Source: Paenibacillus oceani (GTDB lineage Bacteria; Bacillota; Bacilli; Paenibacillales; NBRC-103111). Taken from it: a stretch of DNA of 64,000 nt. The notes beneath the pieces were generated by a model that was given only the letters and a program-made list of their open reading frames with translations, ran no database searches and was not told the DNA's origin. The stretch is from contig NZ_JACXJA010000037.1 of assembly GCF_014705615.1 (NCBI RefSeq), positions 1-64,000 on the forward strand. Direction: 5' to 3'. Of the stretch, positions 1 to 9,581 are shown in pieces. Each line of letters opens with the position of its first letter. The stretch's first letter is position 1. The position numbers and the translations under genes are program-made.

Positions 1-74
1 GGGGAGGGGGAAGAACTGTCCGTTTTCCAGAAGAAGAGTTCTAACCCGCTGGGAAATGCCCTTCTTTTTACAGT

Positions 75-418
75 TCAGAAACACCCCCTCCCGTTCTTCA
101 ACATTGATTCCATGCGCTTTCGAAATTCAGGGTTGGTAAAGCTTAAGCTCGAACCGGGGTCAAACAAAATGGCAGGTCCGCTGGAAACTGTTCCTAGGAA
201 AAATTGCACGGAGATGGGAGCTGTACCGTCAGCACAGGTAATCGTTCAACTTGCGAAAAAATTACGCGCATCCACTCCAACAGCGGTATAGATAGTCAGT
301 GGTGTTGCTACGGCGATCAAGAAATTAGAACAGACTTTATCTTGAGCCATGTGTTCTTCTTTGCAACATGTAAACAGCATTCTTCTTTTGAACCCTTATC
401 ACAGTTACAACCGCCCAG
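75..418 (-). pseudogene. decayed endospore-appendage (DUF3992/Ena-like) gene
   Basis: Reading leftward, a strong ribosome binding site (GGAGG, complement of 424-428) precedes a Cys-rich start (GGCNCDKGSKEECC) that opens on CTG rather than ATG. The frame then shifts into a stretch containing MAQDKVCSNF and ends with SSGPAILFDPGSSLSFT. The CC plus QDKVC pattern followed by a beta-rich domain with a late SLSFT segment is what I remember of the Ena/DUF3992 endospore appendage subunits. The lost start codon, one frameshift and one in-frame TGA (after NFFAS) make it a pseudogene. The family call rests on short motifs recalled from memory; a different Cys-rich coat or appendage protein is possible. 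No intact neighbour supports it. Confidence 0.4.
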
Positions 419-672
419 TGCTCCCTCCTTTGTAAGTTTACATATATATCCACCTACTTTGCGGGTAGTGTCAGCTTCGCTGGTTAAACCCTAAATGGAC
501 TGTCGTTCGCCAGCAATTTAAGAAGATGTGAGTAGACATGAGATTACAAGTACATGTACAAGACGTTTTTTTGAATCCGGAACTTGGACTATTTGACCGA
601 TCAGGCGTATGTTGTTGAGACGACAAGAACAGCCCGATTCAAATCCGCATAACTTGCGTTTTTTTGATTGTT

Positions 673-1195
673 GCGCGCCTGGCCAAGCTAAGCACAACTA
701 GCCGGTGAGGGTCCGGCCGAGGTAAGAGCCGAGTCTCCTCGTAGCTGACAGGCAACTGGTGGGGAGATCCTATGGTTGAAGCCCTGTGACAAAGTAACTC
801 CATTAAGGAGTTCGAGCAAAACAGCAGACCGTAACAGAAAGTGAATCCTGCTACATCGTCAGAATTGACTCGTAAGGGGCAAGAGGGAGCCAAGCCCCGT
901 GCTTTGGGCGAAGGCACATGGAACGTGTGAAGCCTTGGAAGCGCAGCACCGAAGAACCCTCTGCTTTAAGGGGAACGGTATGTTGTGAACGTTGTGTCTA
1001 GACCCTACGCCGCACGAGATTTAACTCATAGTGAGCGGACCTATAAGCCCAAAAGGTGAAAAGGCTAGCTGTGGGAAGGGAGTCGGAGGGGGCGTACTAC
1101 CGAGGAAACGAGGACAACAAAGCCTCGTGGAGGAAACCCCTGATTTTCCACGTACCGAAGTCGATCGGATAAATGTTTGAAGAACTTGCAAAAAG
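673..1195 (+). mobile_element. group II intron relic: 5' ribozyme part only
   Basis: The sequence from about 673 has the look of group II intron domain I and following domains: a first hairpin (GCCTGGCCAAGCTAAGC), then many short GC stems with purine-rich joints, running to about 1195. No intron-encoded reverse transcriptase follows and I see no domain V/VI, so this is a 5' fragment. It begins just after a T-rich run (661-667). A second, shorter copy of the same 5' end lies at 39033-39063, also directly after a terminator, which supports a true element boundary near 673. The intron assignment comes from recalled sequence resemblance; another large structured RNA is the alternative. Confidence 0.55.
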
Positions 1196-1259
1196 AGACC
1201 CCCGTTACACGATTCTGCAGGAACATGGTCGTAATAAAATTTAACTTGTGACAAGTCCA

Positions 1260-1303
1260 TTGACATTATGACTTTTAAGTCATAATATATGACTATAAAG
1301 TCA
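1260..1303 (+). promoter_or_regulatory. promoter with two tandem TetR-type operators
   Basis: A near-ideal promoter is visible: TTGACA at 1260-1265, a 17-base spacer and TATAAT-like TAATAT at 1283-1288. Two 14-base operator-like palindromes, TGACTTTTAAGTCA (1269-1282) and TGACTATAAAGTCA (1290-1303), share the arms TGACT and AGTCA. The first extends to a perfect 10-base-arm palindrome (1265-1286). Their centres are 21 bases apart, two helical turns, so two dimers would bind the same DNA face over and just behind the -10 box. This fits autorepression by the TetR protein encoded immediately downstream. Confidence 0.8.
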
Positions 1304-1326
1304 CAAATAACTGCGGAGGAATTACA

Positions 1327-1962
1327 TTGCCTAAAAGAACTTTTAACCGACTGGATGAAGAGAAGAAAGAAAGAGTCATACGAGCAGCCATAGAAGAATT
1401 TCAGGCTCACGGTTTCGAAAAGGCGAAAATAGAAATAATCGCCCAAAATGCGGAAGTCGCCAAGGGTAGCATCTATCAATATTTTGATGATAAAAAAGAA
1501 TTGTTTTTGTATTCCGTCACATGGGCGCTGAACTATTTTATGATGGTGATCGACAGACAAACTCCATTGAAAGAGATGGATGTCTATGATTACTTTCTCT
1601 CTGGAAACCGCGAACGTTTTGAGCTGTTAAAGAAAGAGCCTCTGCTTGTTGCGTTCTCGACGGATATCGCATCAGGCAAATACGGCAACCTGACGAAGGA
1701 AGCCAATGACGAATTGAACAGGATCGGTGAGGAATATGAGCTAAAGCTGATTGCTAACGGCAAAAAAAGAGGAACGATTCGCAACGACCTGGACGACAGC
1801 ATTCTTTTGCTGTTTTTTCAGGGGGTAACGGAAAAGTTTACGGCAGTCATTATGGCAAAGGCCAAGGAGTTTGAGGGCGAGCTTACGGAAGAACAGCTTA
1901 ACGAAGTGGAGAGCCTTTTGAAAAGCATGGTTACCTTATTAAAACAAGGAATGGAGAGATAA
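1327..1962 (+). CDS. TetR/AcrR family transcriptional regulator
   Basis: A 211-residue protein with a TetR-type helix-turn-helix near residues 10-55 (IEIIAQNAEVAKGSIYQYFDDKKELF) and a helical ligand-binding C-terminus. The start is TTG at 1327, chosen because GCGGAGGA ends seven bases upstream. TetR proteins repress nearby genes and release DNA on ligand binding. The phased palindromes in its own promoter point to autoregulation. TetR genes of this type commonly head operons of an ABC ATPase and an FtsX-like permease; exactly such a pair starts at 3608, but an IS110 element now lies between. I infer that this protein once controlled, or still controls in trans, that exporter. Confidence 0.9.
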   Translation: MPKRTFNRLDEEKKERVIRAAIEEFQAHGFEKAKIEIIAQNAEVAKGSIYQYFDDKKELFLYSVTWALNYFMMVIDRQTPLKEMDVYDYFLSGNRERFELLKKEPLLVAFSTDIASGKYGNLTKEANDELNRIGEEYELKLIANGKKRGTIRNDLDDSILLLFFQGVTEKFTAVIMAKAKEFEGELTEEQLNEVESLLKSMVTLLKQGMER

Positions 1963-2059
1963 GTCTGAAATCCTTAGCCAACGCACGCAGTAACGGAAAT
2001 GAGCATGCCAAACAAGCCGTTCTCTAAACGACTTTTGGTAATTTATGGTTTAATCAAAG

Positions 2060-3309
2060 TCAAGTCTTAGCGGCCATAATACGGTAACCCTGGGCTTGAG
2101 CCAATTTAATCGCCTGTTCTACCGTGATTTCACGGTCTACTGGGCGAATGTCGGATTTCTTGTACAAATCAGGGTTATAAGGTTCTTTGTTCTTCATAAT
2201 GTGATAGATGGCCGTTAACAGCATTCGCGCAATCGCAATAATCGCGCGATTTGTGGCCTCTGCGCCTCTTGAGTTGCAAGTAGCGGTTTCGAATTTCGGG
2301 ATGCTTTTCGCTTTTGACGACAGCGGTGGCACACTGAACCAAAAGCGGCTTGATGTAGATGCCAGCTCTCGAAATCCTGACTGACTTTCTCTTGCCGGCG
2401 CTCTGATCATTAGAAGGTGTAAGTCCTGCCCAAGAACACAAATGCTTGGCTGTCAGGAACACGTCCATATTTACACCGATTTCCGAAACCACGGCAATGG
2501 CGGAAAAGATGTTTTTGAAGGACGGAACAGTCAAGATCAAGTGGAGTTCTTCTGAGTAGGCGTCGGCAAGGGAAAGGATAATCGCTTCCAATTCAGCTTT
2601 GCGGGATTCAAGGTCTTCGTAATGTTGTCTAATGACCTTGATTTTCCCGGCCTGCTCGGGTGTAATAAAGCCGTCAATCGCAAGCGCAAGTTCAGGAAGT
2701 TTGCCTTTCAAGGAGCCGTGAATCAGCGGTTCAAGATCAAAAGAGGTATCCGCCGGATCGTCCAGCAGCTTGTCGATGATATTCATGGCGCTTTTGCCGA
2801 ATGTATCCGAAACGACACTGCCAAGCTGGATATTCGAAACCGTCAGGCTGTTTTGAAGCCGATTCTTCTCACTTGACGTAAAGTTCGTTAGCTTGAAGCG
2901 GTAACGCATCAAGTCGCGCAACTGTCGGATCGGCAAGGGTGGCATAAAGCTTCCAGCGACAAGATCGTGTTTGAACAAGTCGGCAATCCACTTTACATCC
3001 TTCTTGTCTGTTTTCTTGCCGCGAATGGCTTTGACGTACTTCGGATGCGCGAGTGTGATGTTGCAGGAATGCTCCAGCATGTTGAACACGGGAATCCAGT
3101 ATTTCCCGGTCGATTCCATGCAGACATCTTTGCAGTCATGCTCACAAAGCCACTGTGACAGCTCATTCAACCCTTTGGTGAAGGTAGAAAAGCGATGGCT
3201 TTTGAAAGTCGTGACGCCTTTGCTATTGGTGGAAGCGATGCACGCGACCACGAAGGTTTTGTGCACGTCGATTCCGCAGCAAATGGGATAAACAATTTTT
3301 AAGGCCATA
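2060..3309 (-). pseudogene. IS110 family transposase, frameshifted
   Basis: The protein starts at ATG 3309 (MALKIVYPICCGIDVHKTFV). The N-terminal DEDD-type RuvC-like domain begins with the GIDVHK signature; the C-terminal Transposase_20 domain contains GLTPSNDQSAGKRKS, including the conserved serine region. The frame breaks near 2249, where one extra base turns the expected HKRAIIAIARMLL into another frame. The rest continues in the neighbouring frame to a stop at 2060, with the expected ending (VEQAIKLAQAQGYRIMAAKT). IS110 transposases are normally a single frame, so this copy is probably dead unless the extra base is a sequencing error. It lies opposite in orientation to, and between, the TetR gene and the ABC exporter. 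Confidence 0.88.
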
Positions 3310-3607
3310 GAGAAGCTCCTTTCTGTGAGGTACAGAGATAGCCAGCAGGGACTGATTGCCCAGCTATAAACGAGTTGTTTATCAAAGATAAGTCTGCGTG
3401 CTCGAGGCGACACTTATTTGTGCTTGGAAAGGCAATCTACACATATAACTATGCGGTCACCCGATAAAAGCAGTGGCCCACTCACCTCCGCGTGATTTGT
3501 AGTGTACTGAATATCTCTGCAACTCTAGAATACAAAAAAATCGCCCGAGGCGAACGGATTTCATTCCGTTTTGTGCCTTGAGCGAAGCGAAAGGAATGGG
3601 CATAACT
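3310..3607 (-). other. non-coding end of the IS110 element and spacer
   Basis: About 300 bases with no gene lie upstream of the IS110 transposase and before the ABC exporter. IS110-group elements carry a long non-coding end upstream of the transposase that specifies a bridge RNA, so such an RNA would be expected in roughly 3310-3500; I cannot define its fold or the element border by eye. A hairpin with arms AACGGA (3553-3558) and TCCGTT (3565-3570), extended by AGGC/GCCT, sits about 30 bases before the ATPase start. Confidence 0.35.
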
Positions 3608-4306
3608 ATGTTTATTGCGGTTGAGGATTTGAAAAAGAACTATTATACAGGCAAAAGCAAAACTGAGGTATTGAAAGGGGTAAGTCTTGGGCTTGAAAAA
3701 GGACAAACAGGTGTCATACTCGGCCCTTCCGGCTCGGGAAAATCAACGCTGATGAACATTATCGGCGGCGTGGACCTTGCGGACAGCGGCAGTATCTGTG
3801 TAGACGGACTGGAGCTCGCTGCGCTTAACGACGATCAACTGACGGATTACCGCAGGGATTCGGTTGGCTTTATATTTCAGTTTTACAATCTCGTACCGAA
3901 TCTTACCGTCATGGAAAATATCGAGGTGGTATCCAATATATCCAAAGCTCCGCTCGATATGAACGAGGTGCTGAAAGCGGTTGGCCTGGAAACGAAAAAA
4001 AAGAAATTCCCTAGAGAGCTATCCGGAGGTGAGCAGCAGCGTGTCGCGATAGCCCGCGCCATTGTCAAGAATCCGAAGCTGCTTTTGTGCGACGAGCCGA
4101 CCGGTGCGTTGGATTATGAGACATCCCGCAGTGTGCTTTCTCTTTTACAGAAAATAAATCGCGATTTGGGAACGACCATCCTGATGATCACCCACAACGC
4201 CGCTATCGGCGAAATGGCGAATGTGGTCTACAAGGTACGCAGCGGGGAGATCGTGGAGACAATCCGGAATGAAGAAACAACCGCAGCGGAAAGGATTGAG
4301 TGGTAA
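3608..4306 (+). CDS. ABC transporter ATP-binding protein (MacB/LolD type)
   Basis: ATPase of an FtsX-type ABC exporter. Visible in order are Walker A (GPSGSGKST, residue about 40), Q-loop (FQFYNL), signature (LSGGEQQR), Walker B ([12 protein letters not shown]) and the H-loop (MITHN). About 232 residues, the usual length of the LolD/MacB ATPase family. The ATG at 3608 starts at the conserved [11 protein letters not shown] segment; the upstream TTG at 3578 has no ribosome binding site. It is translationally coupled to the permease (TAATG, one shared base). These pairs export or sense peptides, lipoproteins or antimicrobial peptides; the substrate is not evident. Confidence 0.92.
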   Translation: MFIAVEDLKKNYYTGKSKTEVLKGVSLGLEKGQTGVILGPSGSGKSTLMNIIGGVDLADSGSICVDGLELAALNDDQLTDYRRDSVGFIFQFYNLVPNLTVMENIEVVSNISKAPLDMNEVLKAVGLETKKKKFPRELSGGEQQRVAIARAIVKNPKLLLCDEPTGALDYETSRSVLSLLQKINRDLGTTILMITHNAAIGEMANVVYKVRSGEIVETIRNEETTAAERIEW

Positions 4307-6546
4307 TGACACTGCTAAAAAAAGTAACAAGGACCATGCTGGAGCATAAATCCAGGTACATTGGCTCTATACTTCTATTGATGATCAGCAGTATGATGCT
4401 TGTCATGTTAAATATGACATCGGCCAATTTGATTCATACGTTCAATACGTTTTCCGAACGGAACGTTTTGTCCGACGCGGAGTTTTCTACCGATACCGCG
4501 ATTGACGCGACCGCTCTCAGCCGACAATTTGCCGCGAAGCTTGAACTTGGCGGCACGGCGGACAGCGAGGTGAAGCCCGGTCAAACGCTGCGGGTGTTTC
4601 CGATGATGAACGCCGTCAATATTCCCGCCGTTCAGGAGGGGAACGTACCGGGCCGTTCGGAAATTATGCTCGACCGCCTGTTTGCCGAAACAAACGGCTA
4701 CCAAATCGGCGACACTATCCATGTTGAAAACAAAAATTATACCGTTTCGGGTTATATGCTACTGCCTCATTTTATTTATATTATCCAGTCGAAAGATACA
4801 ATGATGAACGACCCTAAAACCTTCGGCGTCGGTGTTGTCGGCAAAGCGGATTTTGATTCCATGCCGGATCGGAATAAGGTGTACGCCATTCGATTCGACG
4901 AGAGAGGAAATATTAAATCTCAGGAAGCGGCAGTAAAAAACGCGCTGCGGTCGCAGGGCGTCCACATAACGAACTGGCAAAGCACAGAAAAGAAAGTTAA
5001 TGTATCCTACGTTCCTATGAAGGCAAGCGTACAATCCACGATGAGCGCAGTTGTGCCGCTTGCCATGCTTGCGCTCACCTGTGTTTTGCTTGGAATGCTG
5101 ATGTGGCGGATGATCAGAAGCGAATCCGTCATCATCGGGACATTGTACGCGCAAGGTTATAGAAAACGGGAATTGCGCCGCCACTATTTAATGTTCCCGT
5201 TAATAGTGTCGGTCATCGGCTCGGCGGTCGGTTCCATATTGGGGTTATTGATGGTGGGCCCCGTATTTAACTTTATGCTGGTGGCCTTTCCTATGCCGGT
5301 TTATGAAACGATATTGAATCCATGGCTGGTGATTATCGCCGTGCTGCTTCCGGTTATTATTCTTTGCAGCGTCACATGGAGCGTTATCGGCAAAGTTTTA
5401 AAAACGCCTCCGGCCATACTTATGAAAGGCGGAGAAACCAAAAGAAAAACGAATTTTATAGAACGGAACCTGCGGCTTGACCGTATGAATTTCAATACAA
5501 AGTTCCAGATCAGAGAGCAGGTTCGCAGCTTATCGAGAAGCTTATTGCTGTTGTTCGGGGTCGTTGTCGCCACAATGCTTATCTTGTACGGTTTTGCGAT
5601 GAAAAGCTCAGTTGACTATATGCTCAATAAAGGCGTGAAGGAGATGTACAACCTTAAATATGAGTATGTTTTCAAATCGGAGAAAACCGGAACTGCGCCC
5701 GCAGGAACCGACCCGTTCGGCGCAGCGTATGTAAGCCTTGTAAATAATGATGAAATCAGCTTTTATATTACCGGCGTTCTGCCCGGTACCGAGAAGATCA
5801 TACTGAAAGACGGCTCCGGGCAAACGCTTAAGCAGGATTTCAACATTATAACGGCGCCGCTGGCGCAAAAGCTGAGTGTGAGCGCAGGCGACAGCGTAAC
5901 CGTGTTCGATATGGAAAACGGGAAGGAGCATACGTTTGTAATTGAAAAAGTGGCGGAGACGTATGCCGGCGAATTTCTGTTTATGCCGCTCGACCGATTT
6001 AATAAAGAGTTTGGCTTGCCTACGGATGCTTACATCGGTATTTGGAGCGACGAGCCGATGAACTTTTCTCAGGGCGAGCTTCAGAATACCAAATCCATCG
6101 ATGCTATCATCGCAGGCTTCGGCAGCTTGATCAATCAGATGGCGCCAATGATTTACGGCTTAATCTTTGCTGCATTTATTGTCGGTCTGATTATCATCTA
6201 TATTGTAACCGGCATGATGGTTGACGAAAGCCGGGGTAGCATATCGCTAATGAAGGTGTTCGGATACAAAAAGAAGGAAATCCATATATTGGTATTGGGC
6301 AGCAATACCCTCATTGTTGCGGCAGGATTTCTGCTTGGTATTCCCGCTTTGCTGGGAAGCATAGGCGCGCTGTATCAATCGCTCACAGAGTCGTTGCAGC
6401 TCGTAATGCCGGTCAAACTTAATTTCCTCTATATGGTGCTCGGTTTTGTTATTGTAATGATTACGTTTGAGTTTGCAAAGCGGATGTGCAGAAAAAAAGT
6501 AGCCCGTATCCCGATGAGCGAGGCATTGAAGGCGGGGGCGGAATAA
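4306..6546 (+). CDS. FtsX-like ABC transporter permease
   Basis: About 746 residues. One membrane segment lies near the N-terminus (YIGSILLLMISSMMLVMLNM) followed by a large extracytoplasmic region. Then come a first FtsX block of three membrane segments (about residues 245-360), a second extracytoplasmic region, and a final block of three segments (about 610-735). This double FtsX layout is typical of MacB/BceB-like permeases that work with the ATPase encoded immediately upstream. The ATG at 4306 overlaps the ATPase stop codon by one base. Substrate unknown; context suggests repression by the TetR protein at 1327. Confidence 0.9.
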   Translation: MTLLKKVTRTMLEHKSRYIGSILLLMISSMMLVMLNMTSANLIHTFNTFSERNVLSDAEFSTDTAIDATALSRQFAAKLELGGTADSEVKPGQTLRVFPMMNAVNIPAVQEGNVPGRSEIMLDRLFAETNGYQIGDTIHVENKNYTVSGYMLLPHFIYIIQSKDTMMNDPKTFGVGVVGKADFDSMPDRNKVYAIRFDERGNIKSQEAAVKNALRSQGVHITNWQSTEKKVNVSYVPMKASVQSTMSAVVPLAMLALTCVLLGMLMWRMIRSESVIIGTLYAQGYRKRELRRHYLMFPLIVSVIGSAVGSILGLLMVGPVFNFMLVAFPMPVYETILNPWLVIIAVLLPVIILCSVTWSVIGKVLKTPPAILMKGGETKRKTNFIERNLRLDRMNFNTKFQIREQVRSLSRSLLLLFGVVVATMLILYGFAMKSSVDYMLNKGVKEMYNLKYEYVFKSEKTGTAPAGTDPFGAAYVSLVNNDEISFYITGVLPGTEKIILKDGSGQTLKQDFNIITAPLAQKLSVSAGDSVTVFDMENGKEHTFVIEKVAETYAGEFLFMPLDRFNKEFGLPTDAYIGIWSDEPMNFSQGELQNTKSIDAIIAGFGSLINQMAPMIYGLIFAAFIVGLIIIYIVTGMMVDESRGSISLMKVFGYKKKEIHILVLGSNTLIVAAGFLLGIPALLGSIGALYQSLTESLQLVMPVKLNFLYMVLGFVIVMITFEFAKRMCRKKVARIPMSEALKAGAE

Positions 6547-6576
6547 GATAATCGCATTTTTAAAGGAGGAAACCTA

Positions 6577-7555
6577 ATGGAACATGAAATGAAGAACATC
6601 GCGGATAGCGCGGCACCGGTGAATGGTCGGCAAAAGCGATGGGGGATGAAGCGGCCGACAGAGGCTCGCATCCCGCTGATGGATGTATCCGCACTATCGG
6701 AAGAACAGCGCAAGATAGCTGGAATTGGAGCGTCGAACGTTCTTAGAATGCTTGCTCACCGCGGGGATTTGATGGAGACTTGGTTGGTTTTCGGAGCGCA
6801 TCTCGTAACCGGAGGGGGGGCCCTTCCGGACACGCGAGATGGCGATTCTGCGGGTCGGACTTCGTTCCTCCTGCGAGTATGAGTGGGCCAACCATGTTCC
6901 CGGAGCCCTCATTGCCGGCGTAACCGCATCCGAGATTGAATCCCTTGCGAAAGGCACGGGTACGTGGTCCGACGCTGACGCGGCAGTACTGGACTTGGTC
7001 GATGACCTCTGTGCGGACAACTGCGCTTCAGAAAAGACCTGGAAGGCGCTGACAGCGACTCGCGACGAGGGAGAGATCATCGAATTGCTGATGCTGATCG
7101 GCTTCTACCGGATGAACGCCGGATTGCTGAATTCACTGGGGGTACAGCCCGAGCCTGGGCGCCCCCGCCTCGGCCAAAGTATGTCCTACGAGGTGCCTAT
7201 GCCTTCGAAACGGCCGATCAGTACCTCTGCGGCTGGAACACCATCAGAGGCGAAACCGGACGGGACATGGCAGTTGAAATTTCACCACCCCGCCGCGACG
7301 CAGGAACTCCAGCTCGTGATAGAGACGAGGGAGGGTGTCTTGTCCGGAACGCTTGCCAATGAGGCAGCAGGTATCATCGTACCGATCTCAGATGTTTCGG
7401 TAAACGGGTGCCATGTAACGTTCACGTCTGAGATGACGAAACCGTTTCCGGTAACCATCACCTGGAATGGAACGATCGACGGCGACTTCTTCGCGGGTAC
7501 AACCACGTTCCGTGATGCAGGCTCGTTCCCGTTTGATGGTACGAGGGTCGGTTAG
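6577..7555 (+). pseudogene. carboxymuconolactone decarboxylase-like protein, frameshifted
   Basis: Starts at ATG 6577 behind AAAGGAGGAAA. The first part (to about residue 80, VFGAHLVTGG) and the second part (REMAILRVGLRSSCEYEWANH, then LLMLIGFYRMNAGLL) together make one AhpD/CMD-like domain. They are in different frames. Removing one G from the seven-G run at 6814-6820 joins them as FRTREMAIL, the expected family spelling, so the fault lies in the homopolymer. A C-terminal beta-rich extension of about 95 residues (DGTWQLKF to FDGTRVG) resembles small domains appended to several enzymes. It could be a real single-base mutation, a slippage site or a sequencing error. Confidence 0.75.
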
Positions 7556-7689
7556 ATCAACTTAAGCCAATGCTTTAGTTCGACAAGCGGATCAGCCTGA
7601 AGATTATACCGGGTTTTTCGTCCGACCTTCAGAATTGCGCGATACATGGAAAGATTTGATAAATAGCATATTCTATTCTTCGACATATC

Positions 7690-7730
7690 AAAACACCAGA
7701 ACCCCGTCGTAAACGGATTTCTGGTGTTTT
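7690..7730. terminator. bidirectional intrinsic terminator
   Basis: Perfect 12-base arms AAAACACCAGAA (7690-7701) and TTCTGGTGTTTT (7719-7730) flank a 17-base loop, with A and T runs on either side. It lies between the convergent CMD-like gene and the MarR gene and could stop transcription from both. Confidence 0.85.
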
Positions 7731-7739
7731 TGAATATCT

Positions 7740-8234
7740 TCAAGAAGAAGATTTGTTGCCTGTAGTGGAGCTAAGAATATGAATCTGCTCTCCTAGGACA
7801 GTACTTGCTTTGCCTAAAAACTGTGTAATGAGCTCAAGTTCTTCAACCGTATAGGAGGAAGCCAGTTTAACCAACGCGCTGTGAAGCGGAAGGTAAGCAT
7901 TGCTCACCTCTTGTTTATTTTCGTACAAAGGGACAATAATCACTTTGCGCCGGTCACTCGGATCATTTTGCCTACGTACATAACCCAGCTTTTCAAGCCG
8001 GTCAATTAATGCCGTCACGCTGCCCGTTGCAAGTCCTGTTAGTTTTGACAATTCACCGGCCGTGATCGGACCTTTTTCACGTAGGATATCCACGGAGATA
8101 AAATCATTATTGTTTAGCCCGAGTGAGGCAGCTATACGATCCTGGTATAAAATCATTCGGTCTCCCAGTCCACGCATGCTTAAGGTGAAATTTTCCTGTA
8201 ATTCAGTTGGTTGATCTTTTTGATGGCTTGACAA
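7740..8234 (-). CDS. MarR family transcriptional regulator
   Basis: About 164 residues from a TTG start at 8234, chosen because GGGAGG ends seven bases upstream; the open frame continues further but has no better start. A winged helix-turn-helix is visible (ITAGELSKLTGLATGSVTALIDRLEKLGYVRRQNDPSDRRKVIIV), with the DPSDRR wing typical of MarR. Such proteins repress neighbouring efflux or oxidative-stress genes in response to small ligands. Divergently upstream lies only the back half of an MFS drug exporter, abutting the ribosome binding site, so the original target and perhaps the original promoter were lost by a deletion. Confidence 0.9.
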   Translation of the reverse strand: MSSHQKDQPTELQENFTLSMRGLGDRMILYQDRIAASLGLNNNDFISVDILREKGPITAGELSKLTGLATGSVTALIDRLEKLGYVRRQNDPSDRRKVIIVPLYENKQEVSNAYLPLHSALVKLASSYTVEELELITQFLGKASTVLGEQIHILSSTTGNKSSS

Positions 8235-8248
8235 AAAACAAACCTCCC

Positions 8249-8878
8249 TTAGCTTCTGTGGCCGGTCCGTTGCTCGGTGGATTGCTTGTGGAGGCAAACC
8301 TTTTTGATTTAGGCTGGCGAACTAGTTTTTTGGGTAAACGTTCCAATTGGTATCCTATGCCTTATTCTTGGCATTCGATTTTACCCGAATCACATGAACA
8401 CAGCTCTACGAGACTCGACCTGATTGGTGCATTTCTCGCTGCACATGCATCCGTATTCGTGCTATTACCTCTCGTACAGGGCCGTGAATGGGGGTGGCCT
8501 TGGTGGAGCTTTGCGCTGCTTGCCTTGTCCATTCCGACAACAGCGCTCTTGATTGCGAGGGAGAACGGTTTGGCGGCACGGGGCGTTCAACCGATACTCG
8601 ACCCAGCCCTTTTTCGCGGCAGGGCATTTACCACCGGCCTGTGTGCTTCGTTGTTATTCTATGGTTGCATCGGCTCCTTTTTTCTCTTGCTTGCGCTCTA
8701 CCTTCAACTCGGCACTGAACGGGATGCGCTTGAAACCGGCCTGATCATTCTTCCTTACGCGCTTGGATCTCTCATTACATCGGGAATTGGCGTCCAATTT
8801 GCTTATCGTGCCGGTCGTGCCTTACTAGTGTCCGGCAGTTTACTTCTCGCGCTCTCCCAGTTGTATAAAAGGTGCTAA
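8249..8878 (+). pseudogene. EmrB/QacA-type MFS drug exporter remnant
   Basis: The residues LASVAGPLLGGLLVEANLFDLGWRT match the middle of 14-helix MFS exporters (end of helix 5, helix 6 region). After a garbled stretch, LPESHEHSSTRLDLIGAF and four or more membrane helices follow to residue LLALSQL. The first five helices and the C-terminal helices are missing, and the expected NVPIG segment is out of frame. It begins 15 bases from the divergent MarR start. This is a gene fragment left by deletion, not a functional transporter. Confidence 0.75.
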
Positions 8879-8997
8879 TAGTTGAAAGGGATGCTCTTCC
8901 TGATAAACCCGTAAATCGAACCGGCACTCCCCAAGCCTTTCAACCCCATCGATTAACCCTCGCGGCAGTTTGATTCTAGGGCGGTTCTTCCCAGACT

Positions 8998-9581
8998 TTA
9001 TAGAGGAGTTACTGGAAAACGGAGCCCCATCGAGTCAAGGAAAGCCTTTTCACTTGATCTTTCCTCACGGAAACATGAAAATAGTAACCCCGGGGAAGGA
9101 TGCGATGTTCTGTCCGATGCGCTGTAATTATTGGAATCGTTATTCGCGCAGCTTGTAGAATTCAAAGTACTGTTCGCTGTGCTAACATTATCATTTGTCG
9201 AAGAGTTATCGGCGTTGATCGTATTGTCCGTTTCGTTATCGCCCGTCCTCGCCGATGAACTATTGGTCGAAGTATTGTCGCCCGTTGTCGAAGTGCTTGG
9301 CCCCGCACTTGATGTAGCATCCGTATCCGACGTATTGTTCGACCCGGCTTTGCGTGTATTTGTTTTACTTACGGAGGCTGTGAAGGTTGTGCCTGTCGAA
9401 TTGTTTATACGCTTTTTCAAAGTTTTCGTTCGTGGTTTTCTTTTACATCGCCGTTTTTTACTTTTCTTTTCCGCTTACCGACGGTCACAAGTTATCTTTA
9501 GCTTTTTTAGTCCGACCATTTCTTTTTTTTGTTTTTTCGACGGCTTGCCTTGTCTCTATGCCCGGTCTGATTTCTCATCAT
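8998..9581 (-). pseudogene. decayed low-complexity Ser/Thr/Asn-rich protein
   Basis: Leftward, a good ribosome binding site (complement of CCTCC at 9587-9591) precedes ATG 9581 and a very basic start (MMRNQTGHRDKASRRKNKKKKWSD) that ends after 24 residues. In another frame a basic stretch (KKSKKRRCKRKPRTK) leads into about 100 residues rich in Ser, Thr, Asn and Asp (GDNTSTNSSSARTGDNETDN). Two or more frame changes are needed, so it looks broken. Basic-then-hydroxyl-rich layout suggests a spore-surface or DNA-coating protein, but I recognise no family. The opposite strand is also open but encodes hydrophobic sequence without a convincing start. Confidence 0.35.
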
